Assembly (NCBI RefSeq): GCF_034344865.1
Contig: NZ_CP133774.1
Coordinates: 6,324,001 to 6,388,000, forward strand
Source: Pseudomonas sp. 10S4
Lineage (GTDB): Bacteria > Pseudomonadota > Gammaproteobacteria > Pseudomonadales > Pseudomonadaceae
DNA length: 64,000 bases
Direction of reading: 5' to 3'
In this document: positions 36,537 to 45,562 of the stretch, one piece after another
How positions within the stretch are numbered: the stretch's first letter is position 1
Layout: every line of letters begins with the position of its first letter
Translations under genes and position numbers: made by a program
Notes under the pieces: generated by a model
The model's input: only the letters and a program-made list of their open reading frames with translations
Told to the model about the DNA's origin: nothing
The model's database searches: none

Positions 36537-37589
36537 TTAACCCTCCACCGGCCAGGCCGGCTGCTGTTGGGTGATGCAGTGCACCCCGCCGCCGCCATGG
36601 GCCAGGTGATTGATCCGTACCGGCACCACCTCGCGGCCCGGGAAGGCCTGAGCCAGCACTTCGGCCGCCGCGTTGTCGGCATCAATGCCATAGGCCGGCA
36701 TGATGATCGCGTCGTTGGCGATGTAGAAATTGGTGTACGAAGCGCAGAACACTTCAGCCTCGGTGTCCACGGCGTCGGTGGCTTCATACAGCTCGATCAG
36801 CTCGAATTTTCGGCCTAGGGCATCGGTGGCCAGCTCCAGTGCACGACGGTTCTCACGGGCGACTTCGGCATACACCGAATGCTTGTCGTGGGTGGCGTCC
36901 ACCAGCAACACGCCAGGGCGGGCGAAGGCACAGACGCCATCGACGTGGCCGTCGGTCATATCACCGGTCACGTAATCCGGATCGCCCGGCAGCCAGATGG
37001 TTTTCTTCACGCCCAACAGACGGGTGAAGATCTCTTCCATTTCCGCTTTGCTGGTGTCCGGGTTGCGATTGGCGTTGAGCAAGACCGATTCAGTGGTGAT
37101 CAGCGTGCCCTCGCCATCGACATGAATGGCCCCGCCTTCGTTACTCAACGGTGTGCCAAAGCACGACACGCCCAAGTGATTGAGTGCACGGCGGGCCAAA
37201 CCTTCGTCGAGGTCGTGCGCCGACTTGCCGCCCCACGCATTGAAGCGCCAGCTCACCCCGGCCAGACCTTGCTGCGGATGGCAGACGAAGCTTGGGCCGG
37301 AATCGCGGCACCAACTGTCGTTCACCGCCAAAACGATGAACTCAATGTTGGCGCCGCACAGTGTTTTGGCACTGGCAACCGCCGACGGGCCGACGACCAT
37401 TTTCACCGGTTCGAAACGCGCAATGGCGTTGGCCACCCGGGCGAAATCCTCTTGCACCAGCGGCAAGGTAACGCCCCAACTCGATTCCCAAAGGGTTTTG
37501 TTATGAGGCCACACCATCCAGGTCGCGGCGTGCTTGACCCACTCGGCCGGCATCACCCAACCACTGTTTTGAATTTGATTCTGCTGCAT
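36537..37589 (-). CDS. aguA: Agmatine deiminase
   Basis: 350 residues, a member of the guanidino-group modifying (PAD-type) family. It hydrolyses agmatine to N-carbamoylputrescine and ammonia. Substrate-site motifs seen: VNDSWCRDSGPSFV (about residue 90), GGAIHVDGEGTLITTESVLLN, GHVDGVCAF (catalytic Asp/His) and the C-terminal nucleophile segment AHGGGGVHCITQQQP. Start at ATG 37587-37589 preceded by GGGGAG. The normal next step, AguB, is missing here apart from the chimeric remnant directly downstream. Confidence 0.9.
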   Translation of the reverse strand: MQQNQIQNSGWVMPAEWVKHAATWMVWPHNKTLWESSWGVTLPLVQEDFARVANAIARFEPVKMVVGPSAVASAKTLCGANIEFIVLAVNDSWCRDSGPSFVCHPQQGLAGVSWRFNAWGGKSAHDLDEGLARRALNHLGVSCFGTPLSNEGGAIHVDGEGTLITTESVLLNANRNPDTSKAEMEEIFTRLLGVKKTIWLPGDPDYVTGDMTDGHVDGVCAFARPGVLLVDATHDKHSVYAEVARENRRALELATDALGRKFELIELYEATDAVDTEAEVFCASYTNFYIANDAIIMPAYGIDADNAAAEVLAQAFPGREVVPVRINHLAHGGGGVHCITQQQPAWPVEG

Positions 37590-37737
37590 GACACTCCCCA
37601 TGATAAAAAGCCCTTTGAGTTAAGCCATTGTGTTCAATGAAAACGACCTTGATCGGCTTGCCATGCATGCTACGGTGGGTAAAACAGGCGAACAAACGAT
37701 GGATTTAGCAGAAAAGTGATTAGAGGAACTTATCAGT

Positions 37738-38595
37738 ATGCTCAAGCACTGGCCCCCGCTCAGCACCCTTCGCGGCTTTGAAGCCGCCGCCCGACTGGGT
37801 AGTTTTCACAAGGCGGCCACCGAGCTGAACCTGACCCAATCGGCGATCAGCCAGCAGATCCGCAGCCTTGAGGCGTACCTTGAGCAACCGTTGTTTTTCC
37901 GCAGCGGACGCAGCGTCAGCCTGACCGATGCCGGTCATGATTTGCTCAGCACCACCCAGGCGTTGTTGCAGCAACTGGCCGTAGGTATTCGCCGTCTCGG
38001 GCAGTACCAGAAACCCAATCAACTGGTGCTCAACACCACACCAGCGTTCGCCCGTCATTGGCTGCTACCGCGCCTGGGGGATTTTCGCCGTCAGCACCCG
38101 GAGGTTGATCTGTGGATTTACAGCACCGATGAAGTCCCGGACATGACCACCCAGACCATCGACCTCGCGGTGCGCGATGACATCAGCTCCCAAGCGGAGT
38201 GCAGCTTCAAGGTGCTGCACGCCGACCGCCTCTACCCGGTGTGTCACCCGAGCGTGTTGGCGCTGCCACGGGAACAGCGCGCAACCCTGCACGGCGAGCG
38301 GGAAATGGACTGGAGTCATTGGGCGGTGGAGGCTGGCATCGATGTTGGCCAGCACGATCAGGGGCTGAACTTCTCCGATCCCGGCCTGCTGCTGGACGCC
38401 GCGTGCGCCGGGCTCGGTATCGCCCTGGTCAGCGAACTGCTGAGTCGTCAGTCACGGGCCAACGGGGTGTTGCAACCCTTGGTGGAGCAATCCATCCGCG
38501 GCCCGAACTGGGCCGTGCTGACTCACCGTGACAGTGAAAACAACGCACGAAGTTTCAGCGAGTGGTTATTACGTAATCTGGAAGCAGCAATCTGA
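37738..38595 (+). CDS. LysR-family regulator (GcvA type), probable agmatine-locus regulator
   Basis: 285 residues with winged helix at about 5-62 (PLSTLRGFEAAARLGSFHKAATELNLTQSAISQQIRSLEAYL) and a GcvA-like effector domain (NTTPAFARHWLLPRLGDFRRQHPEVDLWI). Divergent from aguA across 148 nt, which suggests it controls the deiminase. AguR of P. aeruginosa is TetR-type, so this would be a different control. Complete and undamaged. Its stop lies 17 nt before mug. Confidence 0.82.
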   Translation: MLKHWPPLSTLRGFEAAARLGSFHKAATELNLTQSAISQQIRSLEAYLEQPLFFRSGRSVSLTDAGHDLLSTTQALLQQLAVGIRRLGQYQKPNQLVLNTTPAFARHWLLPRLGDFRRQHPEVDLWIYSTDEVPDMTTQTIDLAVRDDISSQAECSFKVLHADRLYPVCHPSVLALPREQRATLHGEREMDWSHWAVEAGIDVGQHDQGLNFSDPGLLLDAACAGLGIALVSELLSRQSRANGVLQPLVEQSIRGPNWAVLTHRDSENNARSFSEWLLRNLEAAI

Positions 38596-38611
38596 GGTTG
38601 AGAGGATTGAT

Positions 38612-39139
38612 ATGGCAGAAGAAAGACTGGAAGACATTCTGACCGAGCATCTGGCCGTGATTTTCTGCGGGATTAATCCGGGAATGCTTGCCGCCGCCCA
38701 AGGGCATCACTTTGCAGGCCGCGGCAATCGCTTCTGGCGCACGCTGCATCTCGCCGGTTTTACACCGTCGCAGCTGCTCCCGGAAAACGATCGGACAATC
38801 TTGCAGTACCAATGCGGATTAACCGCCGTGGTGGACCGCCCCACGGCGCGCGCAGATCAGCTGTCCTTGGCTGAATTCACCGCCGCCGCCGCGGATTTTG
38901 AACAGAAGATCACCCGTTATGCCCCACGCTGCGTGGCCTTTCTCGGCAAAGCAGCCTACTGCGCGCTATCCGGCCAACGAGACATTGCCTGGGGCTTACA
39001 GCCAAAAACCTTCGGTAATGCCTCGGTGTGGATCCTGCCCAACCCGAGTGGGCGGAATCTGGCGTTCACCCTTGATCAACTGGTTGGCGCCTACCGCCAG
39101 CTCTATTTAGCCGCGCTAAACGAGGCAAGAGTCCGGTAG
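38612..39139 (+). CDS. mug: G/U mismatch-specific uracil-DNA glycosylase
   Basis: 175 residues. Mug/TDG-family glycosylase removing uracil or ethenocytosine from mismatches with G. Active-site motif GINPGMLAAAQGHHFAGRGNRFW is near residue 20 (Asn18 region as general catalyst) and the DNA-intercalating loop NPSGRN is near 150. Start at ATG 38612 with AGAGGA 8 nt upstream; the frame opens 84 nt earlier within the LysR gene. Length matches the family (168-175). It is a stand-alone repair gene. Confidence 0.88.
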   Translation: MAEERLEDILTEHLAVIFCGINPGMLAAAQGHHFAGRGNRFWRTLHLAGFTPSQLLPENDRTILQYQCGLTAVVDRPTARADQLSLAEFTAAAADFEQKITRYAPRCVAFLGKAAYCALSGQRDIAWGLQPKTFGNASVWILPNPSGRNLAFTLDQLVGAYRQLYLAALNEARVR

Positions 39140-39177
39140 CATTACCGACAAGGATCAATCCCCTCCAAGGAGCTTCA

Positions 39178-39651
39178 ATGCTGTTCACCCAACGCTCGAC
39201 CCACACCCCGTTTCTGCTGTGCCTGGCAATTTTCATCACGTTCTGGCTGGTGCAGCTCAGCGTGTTCAACATCATCGTCTGGAGCTACAACTTCTGCCAC
39301 TTCCTGTACGGCTTCTGCGCGGCGTTGCTGTTGGGCTACGTGACCATCCCGTCCAGACTGTTCAAACGCTCAATCAAAGAGAATTTTCACGCACTGAAAA
39401 CCGGCATCCCATGGAGTCCTTGGGGGAGCTTGATCATTGTGCTGTTCATCTCGGCGTTCAACGAGATGTACGTAGACCCTCGGCAAAACGGCACCCCGTT
39501 CACCTCGGCCTACCAGAATTTTGTCGCGGATATGCTGGGCCTGGGTCTTTGCCTGCTGCTCAGTCATTTCACCTTCCGCGACCGTCAGGGCAGCACGCGG
39601 ACTGACTATGCAGCCGTTGAGGATTTGAGCGCGGCCGGCGATCAGTGCTGA
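39178..39651 (+). CDS. Small membrane protein of unknown function
   Basis: 157 residues with about four hydrophobic segments (TPFLLCLAIFITFWLVQLSVF; FCHFLYGFCAALLLGYVTI; GSLIIVLFISAFNEMYV; MLGLGLCLLLSHFTF). The FNEMY motif after the third helix resembles VanZ-like membrane proteins with a conserved acidic pair, but I am not sure. CAAGGAGCTTCA precedes ATG 39178. The last 10 nt overlap the convergent Ppx gene. Confidence 0.6.
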   Translation: MLFTQRSTHTPFLLCLAIFITFWLVQLSVFNIIVWSYNFCHFLYGFCAALLLGYVTIPSRLFKRSIKENFHALKTGIPWSPWGSLIIVLFISAFNEMYVDPRQNGTPFTSAYQNFVADMLGLGLCLLLSHFTFRDRQGSTRTDYAAVEDLSAAGDQC

Positions 39652-40577
39652 TTCATCAACCCATGCAGCACACCAAACCGTAACCCCGGCTCGGACGGCG
39701 TCATGTGTGAGATGCCAAACACCTTGAACGCCGCCAGCATGACCACCAGGCCGCCGGGCAAAATGCTCAACCGATGAGTTTGCAGCCCGGCCAGTTTGAG
39801 CTGTTTGACGTGCCCCACTTCGAGCAGTCGCAACGATAGCCGCAACAGTCCGCCGTAGGTGATGCCGCTTTGGCCATCGTCGTTCAAGCCGTTGGCCTTG
39901 AGCACTTTGGCCAGCATCCGCGCGGTGCCAGACGAGCCGATGGTCTGCTGCCAACCCAGCGCTCGATAACGTCGGGCGACTTTTTCAAACTGCAGCGAGG
40001 CCACGCGCTCGGCCTCAAGCAGCGCCTGAGCGGTGATGCAACCGCCATGGAAGTAACGCGAACCGAAGGTGCCGCTGCCGATGGCAATGCTCTCGGTGAT
40101 CAGCGGCTGAGTACCACGGCCCAGAATCAATTCAGTCGAGCCGCCGCCAATATCCACCACCAACCGTTGACTCTCCGAACCCGGCAGCGTGTGCGCTACA
40201 CCGGCGTAAACCAGATGGGCTTCTTCGTGCCCGGAGATGACGTCAATCCGAAACCCCAGGTGGCGCTCGGCGCTGGCCAGGAACAGTTGCGCATTGTCGG
40301 CTTCGCGCACCGCACTGGTGGCCACCGCCCGCACTCGGCACGACTCGAAGCCACGCAGCTTTTTGCCAAATCGCGCCAGTGCCTGCCAGCCCCGATCCAG
40401 CGCCAATTCGTCCAGCGCCCCACCCTGAAACCCCTCGGCCAAACGCACCGGCTCACGCAGGGTTTTGACTTCCTGGATCACCCGTTGCTGGTTCCGCATG
40501 ACCGACTGGCCAATCATCATGCGAAACGCATTGGACCCAAGGTCAATGGCTGCAAACAGAGAGGCGTCGCCTTTCAT
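39642..40577 (-). CDS. Ppx/GppA-family phosphatase
   Basis: 311 residues from ATG 40575-40577 (MKGDASLFAAIDLGSNAFRMMIG); an upstream ATG at 40601 is also possible. The actin-like ATPase signatures AAIDLGSNAFRMMIG (about residue 10) and VVDIGGGSTELILG (about 135) define exopolyphosphatase/guanosine pentaphosphatase enzymes. It lacks the C-terminal HD-type domain of full Ppx (about 500 residues). Divergent from PPK2 with 179 nt between start codons, so synthesis and breakdown of polyphosphate or (p)ppGpp-related nucleotides may be co-regulated. Confidence 0.82.
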   Translation of the reverse strand: MKGDASLFAAIDLGSNAFRMMIGQSVMRNQQRVIQEVKTLREPVRLAEGFQGGALDELALDRGWQALARFGKKLRGFESCRVRAVATSAVREADNAQLFLASAERHLGFRIDVISGHEEAHLVYAGVAHTLPGSESQRLVVDIGGGSTELILGRGTQPLITESIAIGSGTFGSRYFHGGCITAQALLEAERVASLQFEKVARRYRALGWQQTIGSSGTARMLAKVLKANGLNDDGQSGITYGGLLRLSLRLLEVGHVKQLKLAGLQTHRLSILPGGLVVMLAAFKVFGISHMTPSEPGLRFGVLHGLMNQH

Positions 40578-40756
40578 GGTGGGGATTCCTGGCAGATTCA
40601 TCAGCCCGCCTTCAAGACGGTTTGCGAAGAGCTTGCCACGGCTTAGGTGACACGAAGATGACACCGCCCTCCCGCGCACAAACCTTTGATCGTCACCAGT
40701 TCGTCATACCTGCGGGAATACCATCGTCAGCGCCACTTCCACCGGAGCCTCCCGCC

Positions 40757-41674
40757 ATGCTTGCCAACAACGACACCCTGATGCACCGGATCCATCGCGA
40801 GCTGATCGATCACAACGACGAAGAACTGGAGCTGGAACTGCTGGAGGACGGACACGACCTCGATGCGCTGTTCGACGGTCACGTCAACGACGGCAGTGAG
40901 AAGGAAGATAGACGGCGCTATTTCAGCGAACTGTTCCGCCTGCAAGGCGAGCTGGTGAAGCTGCAAAGCTGGGTGGTCAAGACCGGCGCCAAAGTGGTGA
41001 TTCTGTTCGAAGGACGCGATGCCGCCGGCAAGGGTGGCGTGATCAAACGCATCACCCAGCGGCTCAACCCGCGGGTCTGCCGCGTCGCCGCCCTGCCGGC
41101 GCCCAATGACCGCGAACAAACCCAATGGTACTTCCAGCGTTACGTTTCGCACCTGCCGGCGGCGGGTGAAATCGTCCTGTTCGACCGCAGTTGGTACAAC
41201 CGCGCCGGGGTCGAGCAAGTCATGGGGTTTTGCAACGCCGACCAATATGAAGAGTTCTTCCGTACGGTGCCGGAGTTCGAACGGATGCTCGCCCGCTCGG
41301 GTATTCAGTTGATCAAATACTGGTTCTCGATTTCCGACCAGGAACAGCATCTGCGCTTTCTCAGCCGCATTCATGACCCGCTCAAGCAATGGAAACTCAG
41401 CCCGATGGACCTGGAGTCCCGCCGGCGCTGGGAGGCCTACACCAAGGCCAAGGAAATCATGCTCGAACGCACCCACATCGCCGAAGCGCCGTGGTGGGTG
41501 GTGCAAGCCGATGACAAGAAGAAAGCGCGCCTCAACTGCATCAACCACCTGCTCGGGCAAATGCCCTATGAAGAAGTGGAACACGCGGTGATCGAGCTGC
41601 CGCAGCGCGTGCGTCAGGAAGATTATTCCCGAAGCCCGACGCCGCCGGAACTCATCGTGCCGCCGATCTACTAA
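40757..41674 (+). CDS. ppk2: Polyphosphate kinase 2
   Basis: 305 residues. PPK2 uses polyphosphate to phosphorylate nucleotides (or the reverse). Walker A GRDAAGKGG at 86-94, lid/Walker B FDRSWYNRAGVEQVMGF at 142-158, and the KYWFSISDQEQHLRFLSR segment are diagnostic. The N-terminal 55-residue acidic extension (DEELELELLEDGHDL) places it in the class I single-domain group typical of Pseudomonas. Start ATG 40757 is preceded by GGAGCC. Confidence 0.9.
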   Translation: MLANNDTLMHRIHRELIDHNDEELELELLEDGHDLDALFDGHVNDGSEKEDRRRYFSELFRLQGELVKLQSWVVKTGAKVVILFEGRDAAGKGGVIKRITQRLNPRVCRVAALPAPNDREQTQWYFQRYVSHLPAAGEIVLFDRSWYNRAGVEQVMGFCNADQYEEFFRTVPEFERMLARSGIQLIKYWFSISDQEQHLRFLSRIHDPLKQWKLSPMDLESRRRWEAYTKAKEIMLERTHIAEAPWWVVQADDKKKARLNCINHLLGQMPYEEVEHAVIELPQRVRQEDYSRSPTPPELIVPPIY

Positions 41675-41734
41675 ACGTCATCATTCTGTAACGTTGCCAG
41701 GCCAATACTCAGGCCATACACAACGCGTGCTGTT

Positions 41735-41767
41735 TTTTATTGCTGCCTTAACCGGCGGCATTTTTTT
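41735..41767 (+). terminator. Possible terminator after ppk2
   Basis: TGCTGCC-ttaac-CGGCGGCA imperfect hairpin followed by seven T. Confidence 0.45.
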
Positions 41768-41795
41768 GCCTGATACTTTTGTGCTGGAAGGCACT

Positions 41796-42968
41796 TCAGC
41801 TCTGCCCATCAAACCGCTTCAACGAAAACGCCGACAAATCCAGCTCACTGCGACCGCGAACACACCATTGCGCCAGCGCTTCGCCCAACGCGGCTGAATG
41901 CTTGAAGCCATGACCGGAACAAGCGGACACCACCAGCGTGTTTTTCAGATGTGGATGCTCGTCGATGATGAAGTCGCCGTCCGGCGTGACGGTGTAGGTG
42001 CATACCGAAGACGTGGCTACGCGCGAGGTCACGCCGGCAATCTTGCCGCGCACCTGGGTGTCGAACATCTCGCGCTCTTCGGCGGCGCTGATGGTTCGGT
42101 CCAAAGCGTCTGGGGACGTGGCTACGCTGTATTGCTCGCTGGCGACTTTCAGGCTGCCTTCGCCAGGCAACGGTGGAAAGCCGTAATGCATGTCGGCATC
42201 GCCCGGGCCGTGGTGAAGGATGAAGGTCGGCGATACCTCGGCAAACTGCGCCTGTGGTTCCAGTTCGAACCAAAACAGCTTCTGCCGACACACCCGCAGC
42301 AAGCGGTCGAAAGGCTCGCCCAGCAGATCCTGTGACCACATGCCGGCGCTGATTACCACTTTGTCGGCGAGTATCGTGCGCTGGTCAGTGGTGACCGTGA
42401 CGCCTTGCTCGTCCGAGGTGATGTGCGTGATGGTTTCGCCCTTGTACAAGGTTGCGCCGTGTTGTTCGGCGAGCTGCAGCTGAACGGCGATGCAGCGTTC
42501 TGGACGGACGTAACCGCCCGCTGGTTCGAAGTAGCCGATGGCAGTGTCCAGCACCGGTGAAAACTGCGGGAAGCGCTGGCGAATCTGCGTGGCCGACAGC
42601 ACTTCATGCTCGATGCCGTTGGCTTGCGCGAGATTAACCGTGCGGTGCGTGAAGTCGTTTTGATCCTGCGGGTCATAGTCGGGATTGGAGGTCATGACCA
42701 ACACACCGCACTGCTCGAACAGCGACTCACCGGACAGCGCTTCGAGTTCACGCCAGATTCTGTGGGAGTTGCGAACGATCGGCAGGTATTGCGCACCTTC
42801 ACCGACCGAGAGCCGGGTGATGCGCGTATCCCCATGGCTTGAGCCCTGCGTATGCGGCGGATGGTAGCGGTCGACGCCTATCACCTTGACCCCGGCTTTC
42901 GCCAGTTGATACACCGTGGCCGCGCCCATCGCGCCCAGACCGAGCACCGCTACTTCACACCGTTCCAT
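41796..42968 (-). CDS. solA: Monomeric sarcosine oxidase/N-methyltryptophan oxidase family flavoenzyme
   Basis: 390 residues. FAD motif GLGAMGA at 10-16 with VIGVDRYHPPHTQGSSHGDTRITR (34 on), the MTOX/MSOX hallmark including the Arg-rich flavin-contacting segment. The covalent-flavin Cys is in SSVCTYTVTPDGDFIID near residue 320. Members oxidise N-methyl amino acids with release of formaldehyde and hydrogen peroxide. The precise substrate (sarcosine, N-methyltryptophan or pipecolate) is not predictable. Stands alone. Confidence 0.82.
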   Translation of the reverse strand: MERCEVAVLGLGAMGAATVYQLAKAGVKVIGVDRYHPPHTQGSSHGDTRITRLSVGEGAQYLPIVRNSHRIWRELEALSGESLFEQCGVLVMTSNPDYDPQDQNDFTHRTVNLAQANGIEHEVLSATQIRQRFPQFSPVLDTAIGYFEPAGGYVRPERCIAVQLQLAEQHGATLYKGETITHITSDEQGVTVTTDQRTILADKVVISAGMWSQDLLGEPFDRLLRVCRQKLFWFELEPQAQFAEVSPTFILHHGPGDADMHYGFPPLPGEGSLKVASEQYSVATSPDALDRTISAAEEREMFDTQVRGKIAGVTSRVATSSVCTYTVTPDGDFIIDEHPHLKNTLVVSACSGHGFKHSAALGEALAQWCVRGRSELDLSAFSLKRFDGQS

Positions 42969-43109
42969 CGACTTGCCTTCCGAAAATCGCCCTTTGAGCC
43001 GTCAACCCTATGACATTCAGCGGTTGAAAAGCCATCAGACGATGCCGCATTCATTCGCAGCAACTCCCACAGATGAAGGGCCAAAGAAGAAGCTGCGTGG
43101 CTTGAAGCA

Positions 43110-43910
43110 TCAAGGCGCGGGGTATTCTTCGACCTGGTCAGGCCAAGACGTCAACACCTCGAACCCGTCATCGGTGACCGCGACCATGTGTTCCCACTGC
43201 GCCGAAAGTGAAAGATCCTTGGTAACTACCGTCCAGGCATCGGCCAGGGTTTTCACATGGCGTTTACCAGCGTTGAGCATCGGTTCGATGGTGAAAATCA
43301 TCCCGGCTTTCAGGGTCAGGCCCTGCCCCGGATAGCCGTAATGCAGGACTTGCGGTTCATCGTGGTAGATCTTGCCGATGCCATGCCCGCAATACTCGCG
43401 CACCACGCTGTAGCCGTCGCGTTCGGCAACGCTCTGAATCGCGTGGCCAATGTCGCCCAGGGTTGCGCCGGGGCGCACCAGTCGAATACCGGCGCACATC
43501 GCTTCATAGGTCGTCTGCACCAAACGACGCGCCTCGGGGCTTGGTTCGCCGACGAAATACATGCGGCTGGTGTCGCCGAACCAACCGTCCTTGACCACGG
43601 CAATATCGATATTGATGATGTCGCCATCGTTCAGGACCCTGGACGAAGGAATGCCATGGCAAACCACCTCGTTGACCGAGGCACAGACGGTTTTCGGGAA
43701 GCCGTGGTAGCCGACATTGCCGGGAATGGCTTTCTGCACGTTGACGATGTAGTCGTTGCAGAGCCGGTCGAGTTCATCGGTAGTGACCCCGGCCTTGACG
43801 TGGGGCGTGATCATCGCCAGCACTTCAGCTGCCAACTTGCCCGCCACGCCAGACTGGGCGATTTGTTCCCGGTTGTTGATCACGACGCTAGCCTTCATTG
43901 CCCGACTCAT
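43110..43910 (-). CDS. map: Type I methionine aminopeptidase (second copy type)
   Basis: 266 residues. Dinuclear metal site residues appear in INIDIAVVKDGWFGDTSRMYF (two Asp), GHGIGKIYHDEPQVLHYG (His and following His), IFTIEPML (Glu) and SAQWEHMVAVT (Glu). Length is typical. The housekeeping map in pseudomonads sits beside rpsB, so this is probably an extra isoform. Its start overlaps the ParD-like gene stop by 4 nt (ATGA), an unusual coupling. Confidence 0.88.
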   Translation of the reverse strand: MSRAMKASVVINNREQIAQSGVAGKLAAEVLAMITPHVKAGVTTDELDRLCNDYIVNVQKAIPGNVGYHGFPKTVCASVNEVVCHGIPSSRVLNDGDIINIDIAVVKDGWFGDTSRMYFVGEPSPEARRLVQTTYEAMCAGIRLVRPGATLGDIGHAIQSVAERDGYSVVREYCGHGIGKIYHDEPQVLHYGYPGQGLTLKAGMIFTIEPMLNAGKRHVKTLADAWTVVTKDLSLSAQWEHMVAVTDDGFEVLTSWPDQVEEYPAP

Positions 43911-44197
43911 TGCTCAGCTCCTGCTGCGGCGTGAACCTGGGTGCCTTGCGAACCTTCGGCGAGTGCGCACACCTGTTGCAAATCAAGGCCGCCCGCCTGT
44001 TCCGCACGAATCAGCAAGCGGCAGATATCGCTGTGATCCAGATCAGGGTGCAATTCGGCCAGCATCCCGATGCGCATCCAGTGCTCGGCCTGGGCATTGA
44101 TCGAGCGGCTCAGCGCATTGCTCGCAACGCGTAAGTTCTCGTGCATGTCTTCTGAAATTTTTACGATACCCACCACAACACCCGATATGAAATGCAT
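43907..44197 (-). CDS. ParD-like family protein
   Basis: 96 residues as opened at 44197, or 88 from GTG 44171-44173. The ribbon-helix-helix-like start GIVKISEDMHENLRVASNALSRSINAQAEHWMRIGMLAELHPDLDHSDICRLLIRAE corresponds to the ParD-like family. The C-terminal 20 residues are Ala/Gln-rich. No ParE-type toxin is next to it; the coupled gene is a methionine aminopeptidase. Function unknown, possibly DNA-binding autoregulator. Confidence 0.75.
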   Translation of the reverse strand: MHFISGVVVGIVKISEDMHENLRVASNALSRSINAQAEHWMRIGMLAELHPDLDHSDICRLLIRAEQAGGLDLQQVCALAEGSQGTQVHAAAGAEQ

Positions 44198-44318
44198 ATG
44201 AAACGTATACTACTTTAAAATTCCGACAGCTGCCAAGTGCGGGATTTTTCGTGTCCGCAGATGCTAGATTGATGCGCCCCCAGCATTGCGATTCATTAAA
44301 CCCTGAGGATATCGGCTT

Positions 44319-44516
44319 ATGACCTTACCGCCTGACGGCTTGCCCATTTACCGGCTACTGACGGGGCGCGATGACGCTGCCTTCTGCCATCGCGTCAGCG
44401 AAGCTCTGAAAATGGGCTACGTGTTACATGGCTCCCCCGCCGCCACGTTCAATGGGGAACACGTGATCGTCGCGCAAGCCATTACCTGGCCTGCCAGCGT
44501 TGCCTTGTCCCAGTAA
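44319..44516 (+). CDS. DUF1737 domain protein
   Basis: 65 residues. LPIYRLLTGRDDAAFCHRVSEALKMGYVLHGSPAATFNGEHVIVAQAITWP covers the whole DUF1737 pattern (YRLLTG, then W/Y-x-LHGSP). Small cytoplasmic protein of unknown role. CTGAGGATAT precedes the ATG. It is on the opposite strand from ParD-like/map and 21 nt before the chorismate mutase start, so the two may share a transcript. Confidence 0.8.
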   Translation: MTLPPDGLPIYRLLTGRDDAAFCHRVSEALKMGYVLHGSPAATFNGEHVIVAQAITWPASVALSQ

Positions 44517-44537
44517 GTCGCGAAGAGGTTTTGCCTT

Positions 44538-45122
44538 ATGTTCACCCCGTTACGCCTGACGCAACGTTTGCTAGGTTGTGCCGTACTTGTCTTGTTCGTT
44601 GGCAGCACTCAGGCCGCCACGCCCGCCAAGGCACCTGAAGCATTGAAACCGTTGCTGGTGACCCTGAATGAACGCCTGAACATTGGCGACCTGGTGGCGC
44701 TGACCAAGTGGGACAGTGGCAAACCGATCCAGGACAGTGTCCGGGAAGCGCAAGTCATCGCCAATGCCAAGGCCTTGGCTGCGGAGCGCAAACTCGACCC
44801 GCAAGCCGTCGGCCAATTGCTCGCCGCGCAAATGGAAGCCAACAAACTGGTGCAATACGGATTGCTTGCAAAATGGCGCGCCGCCGGTAAGGCGCCCGAC
44901 ACGCCACGCCCGGACCTCGCCAAGCAAATCCGCCCGCGCCTCGATGAGTTGCAGAACCGTCTGTTGCAGCAATACGCCGACTTCCTGCCCTATAGCAAAG
45001 ACCCGCACTGCGCGAACTGGCTGGCCAAGTCCCGCGCCAATCTGACCAAGGATCGCCTGCATGAACTGGCACTGATCCGCGCCACCGGGGAGCTGTGCAC
45101 GGCCGAACAGCCGCATGTCTGA
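44538..45122 (+). CDS. Secreted chorismate mutase (AroQ gamma class)
   Basis: 194 residues with signal peptide to about TQAA (residue 27), so periplasmic. AroQ fold: LKPLLVTLNERLNIGDLVALTKWDSGKPIQDSVREAQVIANAKALA carries the conserved Arg, Lys (ALTKW) and Glu/Arg active-site residues. The C-terminal extension (about 110-194) with two Cys is typical of the gamma class (*AroQ). It converts chorismate to prephenate outside the cytoplasm. The biological reason in pseudomonads is unclear. It has its own GAAGAGG upstream sequence. Confidence 0.85.
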   Translation: MFTPLRLTQRLLGCAVLVLFVGSTQAATPAKAPEALKPLLVTLNERLNIGDLVALTKWDSGKPIQDSVREAQVIANAKALAAERKLDPQAVGQLLAAQMEANKLVQYGLLAKWRAAGKAPDTPRPDLAKQIRPRLDELQNRLLQQYADFLPYSKDPHCANWLAKSRANLTKDRLHELALIRATGELCTAEQPHV

Positions 45123-45177
45123 TAGCTGAAGAAAGACTCGCTCCCTAGCGACGATTATTCGAATGTGCACCGGACCT

Positions 45178-45268
45178 GTGGGAGCGGGCTTGCTCGCGAA
45201 TGCGGTGGTTCAGTCAATATCTATGCTGGCTGACACTCCGTCTTCGCGAGCAGGCTCACTCCCACATT
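45178..45268. repeat. REPIN (paired REP palindromes)
   Basis: Two inverted REP units: TGTGGGAGCGGGCTTGCTCG at the left and its near-complement CGAGCAGGCTCACTCCCACA at the right, about 50 nt apart. Typical fluorescent Pseudomonas intergenic element. A second copy of the same type is at 53904-53996. Confidence 0.85.
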
Positions 45269-45308
45269 GAATTTTCGTTATCCGAATGTCCCAGGCCTGC
45301 ACAAAAAC

Positions 45309-45444
45309 CTGTGGCGAGCGAGCTTGCTCCGGGCGGCGATCCGACGCTGGGTGGCGAAGCCGCCCCTGCAATCCTCCAGACACACCGCGTTGCCCGAATT
45401 GACGACCGCTGCGCAGCCGAACGGGAGCAAGCTCCCTCGCCACA
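45309..45444. repeat. Second type of paired palindromic repeat
   Basis: Left arm CTGTGGCGAGCGAGCTTGCT, right arm GGAGCAAGCTCCCTCGCCAC, about 90 nt apart, in the order of a REPIN but from a different subfamily. One right-arm-type unit (with GCTGCGCAGCCGAAC) recurs at 46321-46359. Confidence 0.75.
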
Positions 45445-45479
45445 AATGCCCGCTCGACCGAATATTTTCTGCGGACCAT

Positions 45480-45503
45480 AAAAAACGGCCCGAAGGCCGT
45501 TTC
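45480..45503. terminator. Hairpin terminator
   Basis: AAACGGCC-CGAA-GGCCGTTT: perfect 8-bp stem with a CGAA tetraloop flanked by A/T runs; bidirectional. Positioned to end the minus-strand DUF6124 transcript. Confidence 0.65.
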
Positions 45504-45508
45504 CTGCT

Positions 45509-45562
45509 GATCGTTCCCACGCTCTGCGTGGTCATGCAGCACGGGACGCTGCGTTCCCGTTA
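45509..45562. repeat. Short palindromic pseudomonad repeat
   Basis: Contains two mini-hairpins, CCACGC-TCT-GCGTGG and GGGACGCTGCGTTCCC. It is a common intergenic repeat in this genus as I remember it. Confidence 0.5.
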
